A DNA stretch of 33,824 nucleotides from Bacillota bacterium (GCA_030024085.1 JASEJE010000013.1:1-33824), one strand, 5' to 3'; shown: positions 22,364 to 30,352, counted from the first letter of the stretch. The notes: generated from the letters alone by a model not told the origin. Made by a program: numbers and translations.

Positions 22364-22389
22364 TTAGTTTGTTCGATGCCCAAACTTAT
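22364..22389 (-). promoter_or_regulatory. xyl-type operator upstream of the ROK repressor gene
   Basis: The plus strand reads TTAGTTTGTTCGATGCCC then AAACTTAT. Half-sites AGTTTG (22366-22371) and CAAACT (22381-22386) are inverted around a 9-base spacer. This closely resembles the Bacillus xyl operator (AGTTTGTT...CAAACTAA). A TATAAT on the plus strand (22393-22398) and TTATAC on the minus strand lie just beside it. Placement between promoter and ribosome binding site implies autorepression. Confidence 0.65.
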
Positions 22390-22492
22390 GGGTATAATTT
22401 CGCCGCTCGTTCCAGAACTCCTTCTTCCTGTCCATACATTTTTGCGACTTTTTTCGCGGGACTCGGAAAGGCCGGGTACAGTGCAAAGAGAG

Positions 22493-22525
22493 GCCTGCCG
22501 GGCCCACTCACAAGGCCCAGCAGGC
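22493..22525 (-). terminator. GC-rich hairpin between the DUF3795-type gene and the ROK gene
   Basis: GCCTGCCGGGCC (22493-22504) pairs with GGCCCAGCAGGC (22514-22525) with one mismatch around a 9-base loop. On the minus strand it is followed by CTCTCTTTGC, a weak pyrimidine run. It may end leftward transcription from 22909. The rest of 22390-22590 shows no gene. Confidence 0.35.
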
Positions 22526-22593
22526 GTCACGAGAGCATCACAGCCAGGAGGTCAGGAAAGCCGCAGCGGCTCTCGCTTCTTACCTTGCTCCAG

Positions 22594-22790
22594 CTATGGG
22601 TTCACAAGTTTGCGCGGGGCCTTCCGGTGGGTCCGGGGTTGCCATTGCCTGCACAACGGGGTGCCGAAACCTGCTCGCTCGTATGCGGACCAAATCCCGC
22701 CGAGGCGCTCCCTTCAGGGTGCCGACCCCGGAGCACAGCATCGGCAACCCGCAGGGAGATGGGAGTGACCTCTGACCTGCACCCTGGAGG
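22594..22790 (+). repeat. Degenerate CTAAGT-family repeat copy
   Basis: The copy begins CTATGGGTTCACAAGTTTGC. Its core GGTTGCCATTGCCTGCAC corresponds to GGTTGCCGGTGCTTGCAC of the other copies, and CCCCGGAGCACAGCATCGGC to the right arm. Clear divergence and loss of the right CTTAG end suggest an old copy. Confidence 0.6.
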
Positions 22791-22908
22791 CCAGCGAAGA
22801 ACCGTAGTTCGTGCTGCAAGTCCCCCCGCCTTTGCTTCTGCGTCGCCCGCGTCCGGGCACAACTGGGTTACCGAGGTGCGTCGAAGGCATCCATAAACGA
22901 GGTGCCAG

Positions 22909-23262
22909 TCACGCCCCCGACCGTCCACCCCTTATCGCGTCCAGAACCGCCCTGGCGGCCGGGACCCCCTGCAGGAATTTCTCCAGTTGCTCACAGGGAT
23001 ACCCCTCGCAATGTGCGCAGTTCTCAACCTTGGTGCGGATGCCGCACGCTCGTATGGGACACTCACCGCAGTAGCCGCCGAGCCTGCCGTGAAAAGCCAG
23101 GCATCCATCGCAAATACAGTCCTCCGCGGTAACGGTGATGCCCAGTTCCTCCGACCACTTCTCAGCCGTCTTCCTCCTCCCCTCTTCGTCGTTGTTTTGC
23201 GTGGCGATGTACGCGGGGCATTCGCTGCACACGAGTCCGCAGTAAGCCACCATGCGGTTCAT
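22909..23262 (-). CDS. Cysteine-rich small protein, DUF3795-like
   Basis: The protein has 117 residues with about ten cysteines, arranged as CGLVCSECPAYIA near the N-terminus, then CICDGCLAFHGRLGGYCGECPIRACG, and CAHCEGYPCEQLEKFL. This spacing is typical of DUF3795-type proteins, which are small, probably metal- or Fe-S-binding, and of unknown function. GGAGGAGG lies about 10 bp before ATG 23262. The open frame continues upstream 61 codons, but that part lacks a ribosome site and is repetitive. It stands alone between repeats with no operon partner. Confidence 0.85.
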   Translation of the reverse strand: MNRMVAYCGLVCSECPAYIATQNNDEEGRRKTAEKWSEELGITVTAEDCICDGCLAFHGRLGGYCGECPIRACGIRTKVENCAHCEGYPCEQLEKFLQGVPAARAVLDAIRGGRSGA

Positions 23263-23587
23263 CTGGCTTCTCCTCCTCCGCAAGATCGTGCCGGGTCTCC
23301 GGCCAGGACTGGGCGAACATACATTCGCCCTCAACACCATTATGCCGGCTCCTTCCTCAGAAGTCAATACCATCCTCGCCGCGGTGATGGCCTCCTCATC
23401 ATCCAGCGCATCGCCATTCCTGCCCGCGTTAAGAGTTAGCACCATCCCCGCTGCGGTTATCGCCTCTCTTCGGTCGGGCGATTCAGACTTTGCAGGAATG
23501 CCTCTCCTCTCCTTCGAAATAGATAGCCAGTACAGGCGGGCGTGACGGGGTGGCCCCCAGGGAACCGGGACGTGTGCTCAGGTGGTG
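23263..23587. other. Intergenic, holds a diverged 37-bp direct repeat
   Basis: No gene is supported. Two similar blocks occur: AGTCAATACCATCCTCGCCG onward (about 23362-23398) and AGTTAGCACCATCCCCGCTG onward (about 23436-23472). They match at roughly three quarters of positions. On the minus strand both would read as a similar Ala/Ile-rich peptide, so this may be a relic of a coding repeat. Confidence 0.4.
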
Positions 23588-23637
23588 TCCATACGACCAA
23601 TGTCGCACGGCATCCACACGACCAACGTCGCTTGGCA
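23588..23637. repeat. 25-bp tandem repeat, two units
   Basis: The units at 23588-23612 and 23613-23637 both start TCCAYACGACCAAYGTCG and end GGCA, differing at about four positions. The array ends 1 bp before the CTAAGT terminus of the next repeat element. Confidence 0.7.
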
Positions 23638-23638
23638 T

Positions 23639-23979
23639 CTAAGTATGGCGCGACGAGTTTGCGGCACTTCTCCTGACGCTGTTGAGGTTGCCGGTGCCTG
23701 CACGACGGGGCGCTCTCGATCTGGCAAGCCTGAATGCCAAATCTAGCGAGGCGCGCCGCAAGCGCGCCGTCCCCGGAGTGCAACACCGGCAACCTCTGGA
23801 AAAGTGGCAGCGATCTCTGAACCCACACTTAGGGCGGGGCGCCTGGAATTTGGCTGGCCTTGAGTGCCGAATTCGAACGAGGCGCACCGCAAGCACGCCG
23901 TCCCCGGAGAGCAACATCGGCAACCCTGGACGGGACTTGCGCGCTGAAAAGTAGCGTGAATTTGTGGCGATCTACTTAG
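23639..23979 (+). repeat. Composite of two CTAAGT-family copies
   Basis: A complete copy spans 23639-23832 (starts CTAAGTATGGCGC, ends CCCACACTTAG), with GGTTGCCGGTG/CACCGGCAACC and GGCGCGC/GCGCGCC stems. It is followed directly by a second core lacking a left arm (begins CGGGGCGCC at 23835). This second core runs through GAGGCGCACCGCAAGCACGC and ends GGCGATCTACTTAG at 23979. The two right arms are of different subtypes. The composite ends 33 bp before the phosphatase gene start. Confidence 0.75.
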
Positions 23980-24011
23980 GGGACCAGCGTCGCACTAGAG
24001 GAGGAGGTTTT

Positions 24012-24731
24012 GTGGCAGGATTCGCATCAGAGCCGGCGCCGGCAGTTGAGGCCGCGATATTCGACCTCGACGGTGTCATAGTGGACACGGCGAAATACCA
24101 CTACATGGCGTGGAAGCGCCTCGCGAACGAGCTGGGGTTCGACTTCTCGCCCAAGGACAACGAGAGGCTCAAGGGCGTGAGCAGGATGAGGTCGCTGGAG
24201 ATACTGCTGGAAATCGCCGGGCTCCGGCTCGACGAGCACAGCAAGGCTGAGCTGGCCGAAAAGAAGAACCAGTGGTATATTGAGTACATCAGCACGATCT
24301 CGCCTGCCGAGATCCTGTCGGGGGTGCCGGAGTTCATCGGCGGCCTGAGAAAGCTCGGCGTGAAGACGGCTCTCGCCTCGGCGAGCAAGAACGCGCCCAC
24401 CATCCTCGGGAACCTCGGGATCGCCAGCCTCTTCGATGCAATAGTGGACGGCAACGCCGTGTCCATGGCAAAGCCCAACCCCGAGGTCTTCCTGGTGGCT
24501 GCCGGCCGGCTCGGCGCAGACCCGCGCCGCTGCATCGTGTTCGAGGACGCCGAGGCCGGGGTGGAGGCCGCCCACAGGGCGGGCATGTATGCAGTAGGGG
24601 TGGGCAGCCCGGACGTGCTGCGCCATGCGGATCACGTGATCCCGGGGTTCGCCGGGCTGGACCCGGCGGCAATACTCGAGCTTGCGCAGCGGCGCCGCAC
24701 CCCGCGCTGCACGCCGCATTGCCAGGTGTAA
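24012..24731 (+). CDS. HAD-superfamily phosphatase, beta-phosphoglucomutase-like
   Basis: A 239-residue cytoplasmic HAD enzyme. Motif 1 is FDLDGVIVDTAKYH with the nucleophile Asp and the acid/base Asp. The helical cap (about 35-95) contains GVSRMRSLEILLE, typical of beta-phosphoglucomutases. Motif 2 is LASASKNA, motif 3 is AKPNPEVFL, and motif 4 is VFEDAEAGVEAA. Beta-phosphoglucomutase interconverts beta-glucose 1- and 6-phosphate after phosphorolysis of maltose, trehalose or kojibiose; related enzymes simply dephosphorylate sugar phosphates. The GTG start has GAGGAGGAGG a few bases upstream. No disaccharide phosphorylase gene is nearby, so mutase rather than phosphatase activity is uncertain. 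Confidence 0.85.
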   Translation: MAGFASEPAPAVEAAIFDLDGVIVDTAKYHYMAWKRLANELGFDFSPKDNERLKGVSRMRSLEILLEIAGLRLDEHSKAELAEKKNQWYIEYISTISPAEILSGVPEFIGGLRKLGVKTALASASKNAPTILGNLGIASLFDAIVDGNAVSMAKPNPEVFLVAAGRLGADPRRCIVFEDAEAGVEAAHRAGMYAVGVGSPDVLRHADHVIPGFAGLDPAAILELAQRRRTPRCTPHCQV

Positions 24732-24759
24732 GTGCAGGAGCAGGAGTGGACGCACTATC

Positions 24760-26037
24760 GTGAACGGCTTGCAGGAATTGCTCAGCGATGGATCACTGGG
24801 GCGTATACTGCGGTCCTTCAGGGAGGCCACGGGGCTTGTCGCAATCGTAATAGACGTTTCCGGCGAGCCAGTCCTCACCCCGATGGCCTGGGAGAACTGC
24901 TCGGTCTGCCGGCTCGTGCGCGCCTCGCCCGAGGGGCGCGCAAGGTGCGGCGCCTCATACGCCGACGCCGGCCGCCAGGCAGTCCGCCTCGGCAACCTTT
25001 ACGTGTTCCAGTGCCACGCGGGGCTTGTCAACTGGGCCGCTCCGCTCGTGGCCGATTCAACGCACATCGGCTCCGTCATCTGCGGCCAGGTCACGATGTG
25101 GGACGTGGACGACCTCTTCATGAAGGAGGTGGCGGACAAGACCCGCGACCTCGGCATCGAGCCATCGGCCCTCCGCCGCGCGGTGCTCGAGCTGGAGCAG
25201 CTATCCACCATCAAGGTGCAGGCTGCAGCGGAGCTCCTCTTCGCCGTCGCCAGCTACATGGTGCAGGCGAAGGACCTCGCCATCAAGCAGCGGCAAGAGA
25301 TCTCCCGCCAGCAGGCCCTCCTCGGCGAGGCGATCCAGGAGCGCAAGCGCCTCGAGCAGGAGATGTGCGTGGCCGCCCCGGCCATCTACTCCCGCGAAAA
25401 GGAGGAGAAGTTGCTCCGCGCCGTCCGCGCTGGCAGAAGGACCGAGGCCAGGGGGATCCTCAATGACATCCTCGTGGACATCTTCATGGCAAGGCCGGAG
25501 CGCCTGGACATCCTGAAGGCCCGTCTCCTCGAGCTGACGGTGGTGCTCTCCAGGGCAGCCGTTGAAGCAGGCGCCCACCTCGAGCGGCTGCTCGGGCTCA
25601 ACTACCACTGCATCGAGGATCTCTCTCGCCTCGACACGTTCGACGGCCTGTGCTTCTGGATAGTGCAGATGCTCGACCAGTTCATGGATAGCGTGCGCGA
25701 GGCCTCCAGCGGCAGCTCGAGACTGGTGAGGGACGCCGTCCGCTACATGAGGGAGAACCTCGCAAGAAAGCTCACCCTCGAGGACGTGGCCGCCGCCGTC
25801 CATGTCAGCCCCTCCCACCTCAGCCACGTCTTCAAGCAGGAGACAGGCGTGACGGTCATGGAGAACCTCACCCTCATCCGCCTCGAAGAGGCCAAACGCC
25901 TTCTCTCGGACCTCCGCTACAATGTCGCCGAGGTTGCCGAGAAGGCAGGATTCAGTGACCCGGCGCATTTCAGCAAGTGTTTCAAGAGGATCGAGGGGAT
26001 CGCGCCCAGCGACTTCAGACGGCGCTCGTCCGCGTAA
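24760..26037 (+). CDS. PocR-sensor AraC-family transcriptional regulator
   Basis: About 425 residues. The N-terminal PocR domain (about 1-170) carries Cys 47, 50, 63 and 85, in CSVC, ARCGASY and FQCHAGL, a pattern I associate with metal or cofactor binding in PocR sensors. A helical linker follows, including a coiled-coil-like stretch around QEISRQQALLGEAIQERKRLEQE. The C-terminal AraC domain (about 325-425) has two helix-turn-helix units, LTLEDVAAAVHVSPSHLSHVF and VAEVAEKAGFSDPAHFSKCF. PocR itself activates the cob/pdu genes of Salmonella, and PocR-AraC proteins often lie beside corrinoid methyltransferase genes. Directly downstream are just such genes, so it is their likely activator. The GTG 24760 start has GGAG about 12 bp upstream. 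Confidence 0.9.
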   Translation: MNGLQELLSDGSLGRILRSFREATGLVAIVIDVSGEPVLTPMAWENCSVCRLVRASPEGRARCGASYADAGRQAVRLGNLYVFQCHAGLVNWAAPLVADSTHIGSVICGQVTMWDVDDLFMKEVADKTRDLGIEPSALRRAVLELEQLSTIKVQAAAELLFAVASYMVQAKDLAIKQRQEISRQQALLGEAIQERKRLEQEMCVAAPAIYSREKEEKLLRAVRAGRRTEARGILNDILVDIFMARPERLDILKARLLELTVVLSRAAVEAGAHLERLLGLNYHCIEDLSRLDTFDGLCFWIVQMLDQFMDSVREASSGSSRLVRDAVRYMRENLARKLTLEDVAAAVHVSPSHLSHVFKQETGVTVMENLTLIRLEEAKRLLSDLRYNVAEVAEKAGFSDPAHFSKCFKRIEGIAPSDFRRRSSA

Positions 26038-26478
26038 GCCCCTTGCCGGCGCCGCCCCCGGGTAGCGCCGCCACTCGCCCACCGACTCACCCACCACCCG
26101 CCCGCCCTTGCCCCCCTCCCTCCCTCCCTCCCTCCCTCCCTCCTTCCTTCCTTCCTTCACTCTCTCACTCACTCACTCATTCGCTTCTCCTCTCACTCAC
26201 TTCTCGCCTCCGCTATCAGGAGCATTCCGCAGGATCGGACATGAAAAAGCAGGCCAGGCCATGGATTTGCGCGTCCGCGCATGTAGACTCTACGGTGGAG
26301 GGCTTGCCTCCGCGCATGCCTCAAGAAACGGCGTCCGCGGCGCCGCGTCATCGTAACGATGACAGCCGCGCACTTCGTCCGCCCAGTTCGTCTTTTGGCC
26401 GTTCGCTTCTGTGGTGCCGGCCGCCGGGCCACAGCGTCGCAGGGTGCTTTCACGCAATATCTGGAGGGGGTATGGGAA
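26038..26478. other. Regulatory gap before the corrinoid methyl-transfer genes, no gene
   Basis: A 441-bp interval follows the PocR/AraC gene. It holds the tetranucleotide microsatellite described separately and, at 26349-26361, a small dyad CATCGTAACGATG. An open frame from 26359 runs into the corrinoid gene but has no supporting start. I found no cobalamin-riboswitch core. A promoter controlled by the upstream activator would be expected here, but no clear -35/-10 pair is visible. Confidence 0.45.
26110..26200. repeat. Tetranucleotide microsatellites (CCCT)n, (CCTT)n, (CACT)n
   Basis: About seven CCCT units (26112-26140) run into about four CCTT units (26140-26156) and then CACT/CTCA units to about 26200. 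The plus strand is almost pure pyrimidine, with a few A. It lies 280-370 bp upstream of the corrinoid-protein gene. Confidence 0.85.
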
Positions 26479-27117
26479 GTGTTTGATTTCGCTGAGATGA
26501 AGGCTGCTCTCGAGCACGGCAAGGCCGCGCAGGTCAAGGAGTTCGCCGAGAAAGCGCTTGCCGAGGGGGTCGGCGCCGAGGAGATCCTGAACGAGGGACT
26601 GATCGCGGCAATGGCGGTGGTCGGGGAAAAGTTCAAGAAAAACGAGGTGTACGTGCCCGAAGTGCTCGTGGCCGCACGCGCCATGTATGCGGGCCTCGAC
26701 GTCCTGCGCCCGCTGCTCGCGAAGAGCGGCGTGAAGAAGGCCGGCAAGCTGGTCATCGGCACGGTCAAGGGCGACCTCCACGACATCGGCAAGAACCTCG
26801 TAAAGATGATGTTCGAGGGCGCGGGCTACGAGGTCGTAGACCTTGGAACCGACGTGTCGCCGGCGAAGTTCGTGGACGCCGTGCGCAGCGAGCGTCCGGA
26901 CTTCCTCGGGATGTCGGCGCTTCTCACCACGACCATGCCCTCGATGAAGTCCACCATCGAGGCGCTCAAGGACGCCGGGCTCCGCAACCACGTCAAGGTC
27001 CTGGTCGGCGGGGCGCCGGTCACGAGCAAGTATGCCTCGGAGATCGGCGCCGACGGCTACGCCCCCGACGCAAGCTCGGCAGTGGACGTCGCAAAAGAGC
27101 TGGTTAAGGGCAAGTAG
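26479..27117 (+). CDS. Corrinoid (B12-binding) protein of a methyltransferase system
   Basis: A 212-residue cytoplasmic carrier of the MtbC/MtmC/MtvC type. It holds a cobamide whose cobalt accepts and donates a methyl group. The N-terminal helical cap (1-85) includes FKKNEVYVPEVLVAARAM. The B12 domain then shows the base-off signature: GDLHDIGKN with Asp99, the cobalt-ligating His101 and Gly104; SALLTTTM (Ser146, Leu148); and GGAPV (177-178). The GTG 26479 start has GGAGGGGG about 8 bp upstream. A longer frame exists upstream but would add a non-conserved leader. The methyltransferase gene follows after 23 bp and the reactivation gene after that, so the three form one operon. Confidence 0.94.
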   Translation: MFDFAEMKAALEHGKAAQVKEFAEKALAEGVGAEEILNEGLIAAMAVVGEKFKKNEVYVPEVLVAARAMYAGLDVLRPLLAKSGVKKAGKLVIGTVKGDLHDIGKNLVKMMFEGAGYEVVDLGTDVSPAKFVDAVRSERPDFLGMSALLTTTMPSMKSTIEALKDAGLRNHVKVLVGGAPVTSKYASEIGADGYAPDASSAVDVAKELVKGK

Positions 27118-27140
27118 TCAACAAGGAGGAGGATGGGGGC

Positions 27141-28367
27141 GTGCCCAGGCTCATCGATCTTGTAAGGATCGCCGGGCGCCGGCTTGTCGTGCCGCTCCTC
27201 GGCTACCCGGGGGCGCAGTTGACCTGCTCGTCGCTCAAGCAGAACGAGTTCAATCCTGTGTTGCACTGCGAATCCATCTGCCGCCTGGTGGACCGGTTCT
27301 CGCCGGACGCGGCGTTCTTCATGATGGACCTCTCAGTCGAGGCGGGCGCGCTCGGGCTTCCGGTGCGCTACCCGCTCTATGAGTCGCCGACAGTGGAGGA
27401 GCACCCCGTGCGCAGCCTCGCGGACCTCGAGGCCTTCAAGGTGCTCGACCCGCTGGACGACGCCCTGGTGCAGGCGCGAATAAGAGCCATGGAACTCATG
27501 AAGGAAAGGCTGGACGTGCCGCGAGGCGGGTACGTCATCGGGCCGTTCACCCTTGCGGGCCTGCTCATGGGAGCGTCCGAGCTTGCGATGGCAACAATCA
27601 CAGACCCGGACCTTGTGCACGGCGTGGTCGGGTTCTGCACCGACGTGTGCGTCCGCTACGCGCGGGCGCTCGCCGCCGCAGGCGCAGACATGATCGCGAT
27701 CCTCGAGCCGACGGCGACGTTCCTTTCGCCGCAGGCGTTCGACACGTTCTGTGGGGCGTATATCAGGGGCCTGATAACGGAAGTGACAGGCAATCCGGGC
27801 ATGACAGGTGCGGCACCCGCAGGAGACGTAGCAGGCGGAACGGACGCAACAGGCGGCAGGGCCGGGGCAGGCGCGAGAACCGCGACAGGCACGACGGACG
27901 CGGCGGACAAAGCAGACGCGGCGGGCGTGCGGAACGGGTCGGAGTCGGCGGGCATAGAGCGCACAACAGGTGCTACAGGTTCTGCGAGCAGAGCGAACGC
28001 ACCAGACATTGCGGGGCCAAGACGCGCCGACGCCATGACGCCCATGATGATACTACACATCTGCGGGGACACGTCACATCTCGTCAGGAACATGTGCGCC
28101 ACCGGCGCCCACGGCCTGAGCCTCGACTCGCCCGTGGACTTCGCTCGCGCGGCTCGCGAGGCCGACCCCGAGGTCGTCCTTATCGGGAACGTAGACCCCG
28201 TCGGGGTGATGGTACAGGAAACGCCCGACGGCGTGAGGCGCGCCGTGAGGGCGCTCCTCGATATGATGGAGCCCTACGAGAACTTCATCCTGAGCACAGG
28301 GTGCGATCTTCCGTACGAGACGCCCTTCGAGAACATCGACGCTTTCATGAAGGAAGGCCGACTTTGA
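27141..28367 (+). CDS. UroD-superfamily corrinoid methyltransferase (MtbA/MtvB-like)
   Basis: 408 residues. The zinc-type methyltransferase site is present: HICGD (about 306-310, H-x-C) and STGCDLP (Cys about 388). Barrel strands such as GGYVIGPFTLAGLLMGAS and GADMIAILEPTATFLSP are also seen. Such proteins move a methyl group between a substrate and the cobamide: MtvB-type O-demethylases act on methoxyaromatics or quaternary amines, and MtbA/MtaA types act on coenzyme M. As it is the only methyltransferase in the operon, it could be the substrate-side enzyme. A low-complexity Gly/Ala/Thr/Asp segment of about 80 residues (about 217-298) interrupts the domain. GGAGGAGG lies about 8 bp before GTG 27141. 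The stop overlaps the next start (TTGA). Confidence 0.88.
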   Translation: MPRLIDLVRIAGRRLVVPLLGYPGAQLTCSSLKQNEFNPVLHCESICRLVDRFSPDAAFFMMDLSVEAGALGLPVRYPLYESPTVEEHPVRSLADLEAFKVLDPLDDALVQARIRAMELMKERLDVPRGGYVIGPFTLAGLLMGASELAMATITDPDLVHGVVGFCTDVCVRYARALAAAGADMIAILEPTATFLSPQAFDTFCGAYIRGLITEVTGNPGMTGAAPAGDVAGGTDATGGRAGAGARTATGTTDAADKADAAGVRNGSESAGIERTTGATGSASRANAPDIAGPRRADAMTPMMILHICGDTSHLVRNMCATGAHGLSLDSPVDFARAAREADPEVVLIGNVDPVGVMVQETPDGVRRAVRALLDMMEPYENFILSTGCDLPYETPFENIDAFMKEGRL

Positions 28368-30352
28368 TCACGCTCCTGGTGCCTTCAGCAGGGATCAAGC
28401 TCGACGTGGAACCGGGGGCGCACCTTTTCGATGCGCTCCGCAAGGCCCACGTGCGCCTGTACGCCCCTTGCGGCGGCCGCGGGGTGTGCGGCAAGTGCCG
28501 CGTCGCGGTGGATGGAGACGTGAGCCCGCCATCCGATGTAGAACTGAGGCTGCTCGACCCAAAGGAGCTCGAGGCCGGTATCAGGCTTGCGTGCCAGGCC
28601 GTGCTCACGGGGGATACAGTTGTGCGGGCCCCCGGGTCGCCCACGGAGGCGGAGACCCCGGTTGCGGCGTCTGAAGCGCGACCCACGCTCGCGCCTGAGC
28701 CGGACGCGGTATTGTGCTGGGGCTCCGCGCCATCGACCAGCAGCGGCGAGCCCAGGGTATGGACGCGCACCGTGGAAGTGGATCTCGAATCGCACGACGG
28801 CGCGCCGTCGGACTGGGAGCGCCTCGTCGCAGCGCTCGGCATCGGCGACTATGACGGTGCTGCCGCGCCACCGGCGCTTCAGCTGGCCCGGCGCCTGCCG
28901 GCCGCCCTTCGCGGCAGCGCGGACGCGGCGGAAGCAAGCCCGGATGCTGGCTCGGGCCGCTCGCGCGTGTGCGCCGTGCTTCTCGACGGCGCCGTCCTAG
29001 ACGTCCTCGTGAGAGAGCGCGACGTCTTCGGCGTCGCCCTGGACATCGGCACCACCACGGTGGTGGCGTACCTCGTAAACCTGCGAACCGGCGAGACCGT
29101 CGATGTCGCGGGCGTCCTGAACCCCCAGGCATCGTATGGCGCGGACCTCATATCCCGGATCTCCTTGGCCGAAACCCCCGACGGCCTCGAGACTCTGCGC
29201 CGTGAGATAGTTGGGGCAGTGAACGGCCTCATCAGGAGACTCGCAGGCTCATCGGGCGTGGACGCGGACCAGATCTACCTCGCCGGGGCGGTCGGCAACA
29301 CGTGCATGCATCATCTTTTTCTCGGGATTCCCCCAAAGCACCTCGCCAGATATCCATATAACCCGGTGGTGAGGCAGTGCCACCCCCTCGCCCCTGCCGA
29401 GGTTGGCCTCGACGCGATGAACGAGCGCGGGCAGTTCTTCTTCTTGCCGAACATAGCCGGGTTCGTCGGCTCTGACGCTCTGGCAGTCGCGGTCGCCTGC
29501 GGCATGAACGAGCGTTCCAACCCCGCCGTGCTCGCCATCGACCTCGGCACCAACGGCGAGATCATCCTCGCCGCACGGGGACGCGTGCTCGCGTGCTCGA
29601 CCGCTGCGGGCCCCGCCTTTGAGGGCGTGAACATCTCGTGCGGGATGATGGCCGCCCCCGGCGCCATCGACGCTGCCCGGCTCATCGAGCGCAACGGCGC
29701 GCCGGAGGTCGCCCTGCACGTCATCGGGGGCGGCCCGCCTCTTGGCATCTGCGGGTCGGGCCTCGTGAGCCTGGTGGCTGCTTTGCGCAGCGCCGGCATC
29801 GTGGACGAGACCGGCGCCTTCGTGCGGAAGGATGGGCGCCGTTCCGGCCCCCTGGAAAGCAGGCTTGTGGACGGCCGGGGAGGGCTGGAGTTCCTCCTGT
29901 CTTCGCCTGAACCAGGTGGTCTCGCGGGTCCCGGCTCCGATGAGGCCCAAGCCAATGGCAGAGGCGAAGGCGAGCCCGCTGTAGCCCTCACCCAGCGCGA
30001 CATAAGAGAACTTCAGCTCGCAAAAGGTGCCATCAGGGCGGGAGCCGAGATCCTCCTGCAGGAACTCGGCATCAGCGCCGGAGAGATCTCCCGCGTCTTC
30101 CTCGCGGGGGCCTTCGGCACCTACCTTGATAAGGACGCCGCCGCAGCTATCGGGCTGCTCCCGCCAGCTCCCAGGGCCAGCGTCACCTCCGTCGGAAACG
30201 CCGCAGGCGAAGGAGCAGTGCTGGCGATCACAAGCAGGGACGCCTACCATGAAGCCCTCAGGCTCGCCCGTGAGGTCGAGCACGTCGCGCTCGGAGCGCA
30301 TCCCAGATTCCGGGAGGTATTTGCAGAGTCCATGCTCCTCGGTGCCGAGTAG
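28364..30352 (+). CDS. RACo-type corrinoid reductive activator (ferredoxin + ASKHA ATPase, DUF4445)
   Basis: A 662-residue protein that, in this family, uses ATP and electrons to bring inactive Co(II) corrinoid protein back to Co(I). The N-terminal [2Fe-2S] ferredoxin has Cys36, Cys42, Cys45 (CGGRGVCGKC) and Cys77 (ACQA). A linker of about 110 residues follows. From about 220 comes the ASKHA fold, with DIGTTTVVAYLVN phosphate loop 1, NPQASYGADLISRI, IDLGTNGEI phosphate loop 2, GPAFEGVNISCGM, CGSGLV and FLAGAFGTYLD. I chose the TTG at 28364, which overlaps the preceding stop as TTGA and has AGGAAGG 6 bp upstream. The open frame reaching back to 27647 lies inside the methyltransferase gene and is not real. 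It completes the three-gene methyl-transfer operon. Confidence 0.93.
   Translation: MITLLVPSAGIKLDVEPGAHLFDALRKAHVRLYAPCGGRGVCGKCRVAVDGDVSPPSDVELRLLDPKELEAGIRLACQAVLTGDTVVRAPGSPTEAETPVAASEARPTLAPEPDAVLCWGSAPSTSSGEPRVWTRTVEVDLESHDGAPSDWERLVAALGIGDYDGAAAPPALQLARRLPAALRGSADAAEASPDAGSGRSRVCAVLLDGAVLDVLVRERDVFGVALDIGTTTVVAYLVNLRTGETVDVAGVLNPQASYGADLISRISLAETPDGLETLRREIVGAVNGLIRRLAGSSGVDADQIYLAGAVGNTCMHHLFLGIPPKHLARYPYNPVVRQCHPLAPAEVGLDAMNERGQFFFLPNIAGFVGSDALAVAVACGMNERSNPAVLAIDLGTNGEIILAARGRVLACSTAAGPAFEGVNISCGMMAAPGAIDAARLIERNGAPEVALHVIGGGPPLGICGSGLVSLVAALRSAGIVDETGAFVRKDGRRSGPLESRLVDGRGGLEFLLSSPEPGGLAGPGSDEAQANGRGEGEPAVALTQRDIRELQLAKGAIRAGAEILLQELGISAGEISRVFLAGAFGTYLDKDAAAAIGLLPPAPRASVTSVGNAAGEGAVLAITSRDAYHEALRLAREVEHVALGAHPRFREVFAESMLLGAE

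Noticed and set aside
26038-26478. Cobalamin riboswitch before the corrinoid operon or the ECF operon
   Set aside because: I looked for the conserved B12-box and core in the gaps 26038-26478, 3534-3624 and 2430-2696 and saw none; a covariance search would settle it.
27647-28363. N-terminal extension of the RACo gene by 239 codons
   Set aside because: It is an Arg-rich shadow of the methyltransferase gene; the ferredoxin domain begins right after the TTG at 28364.
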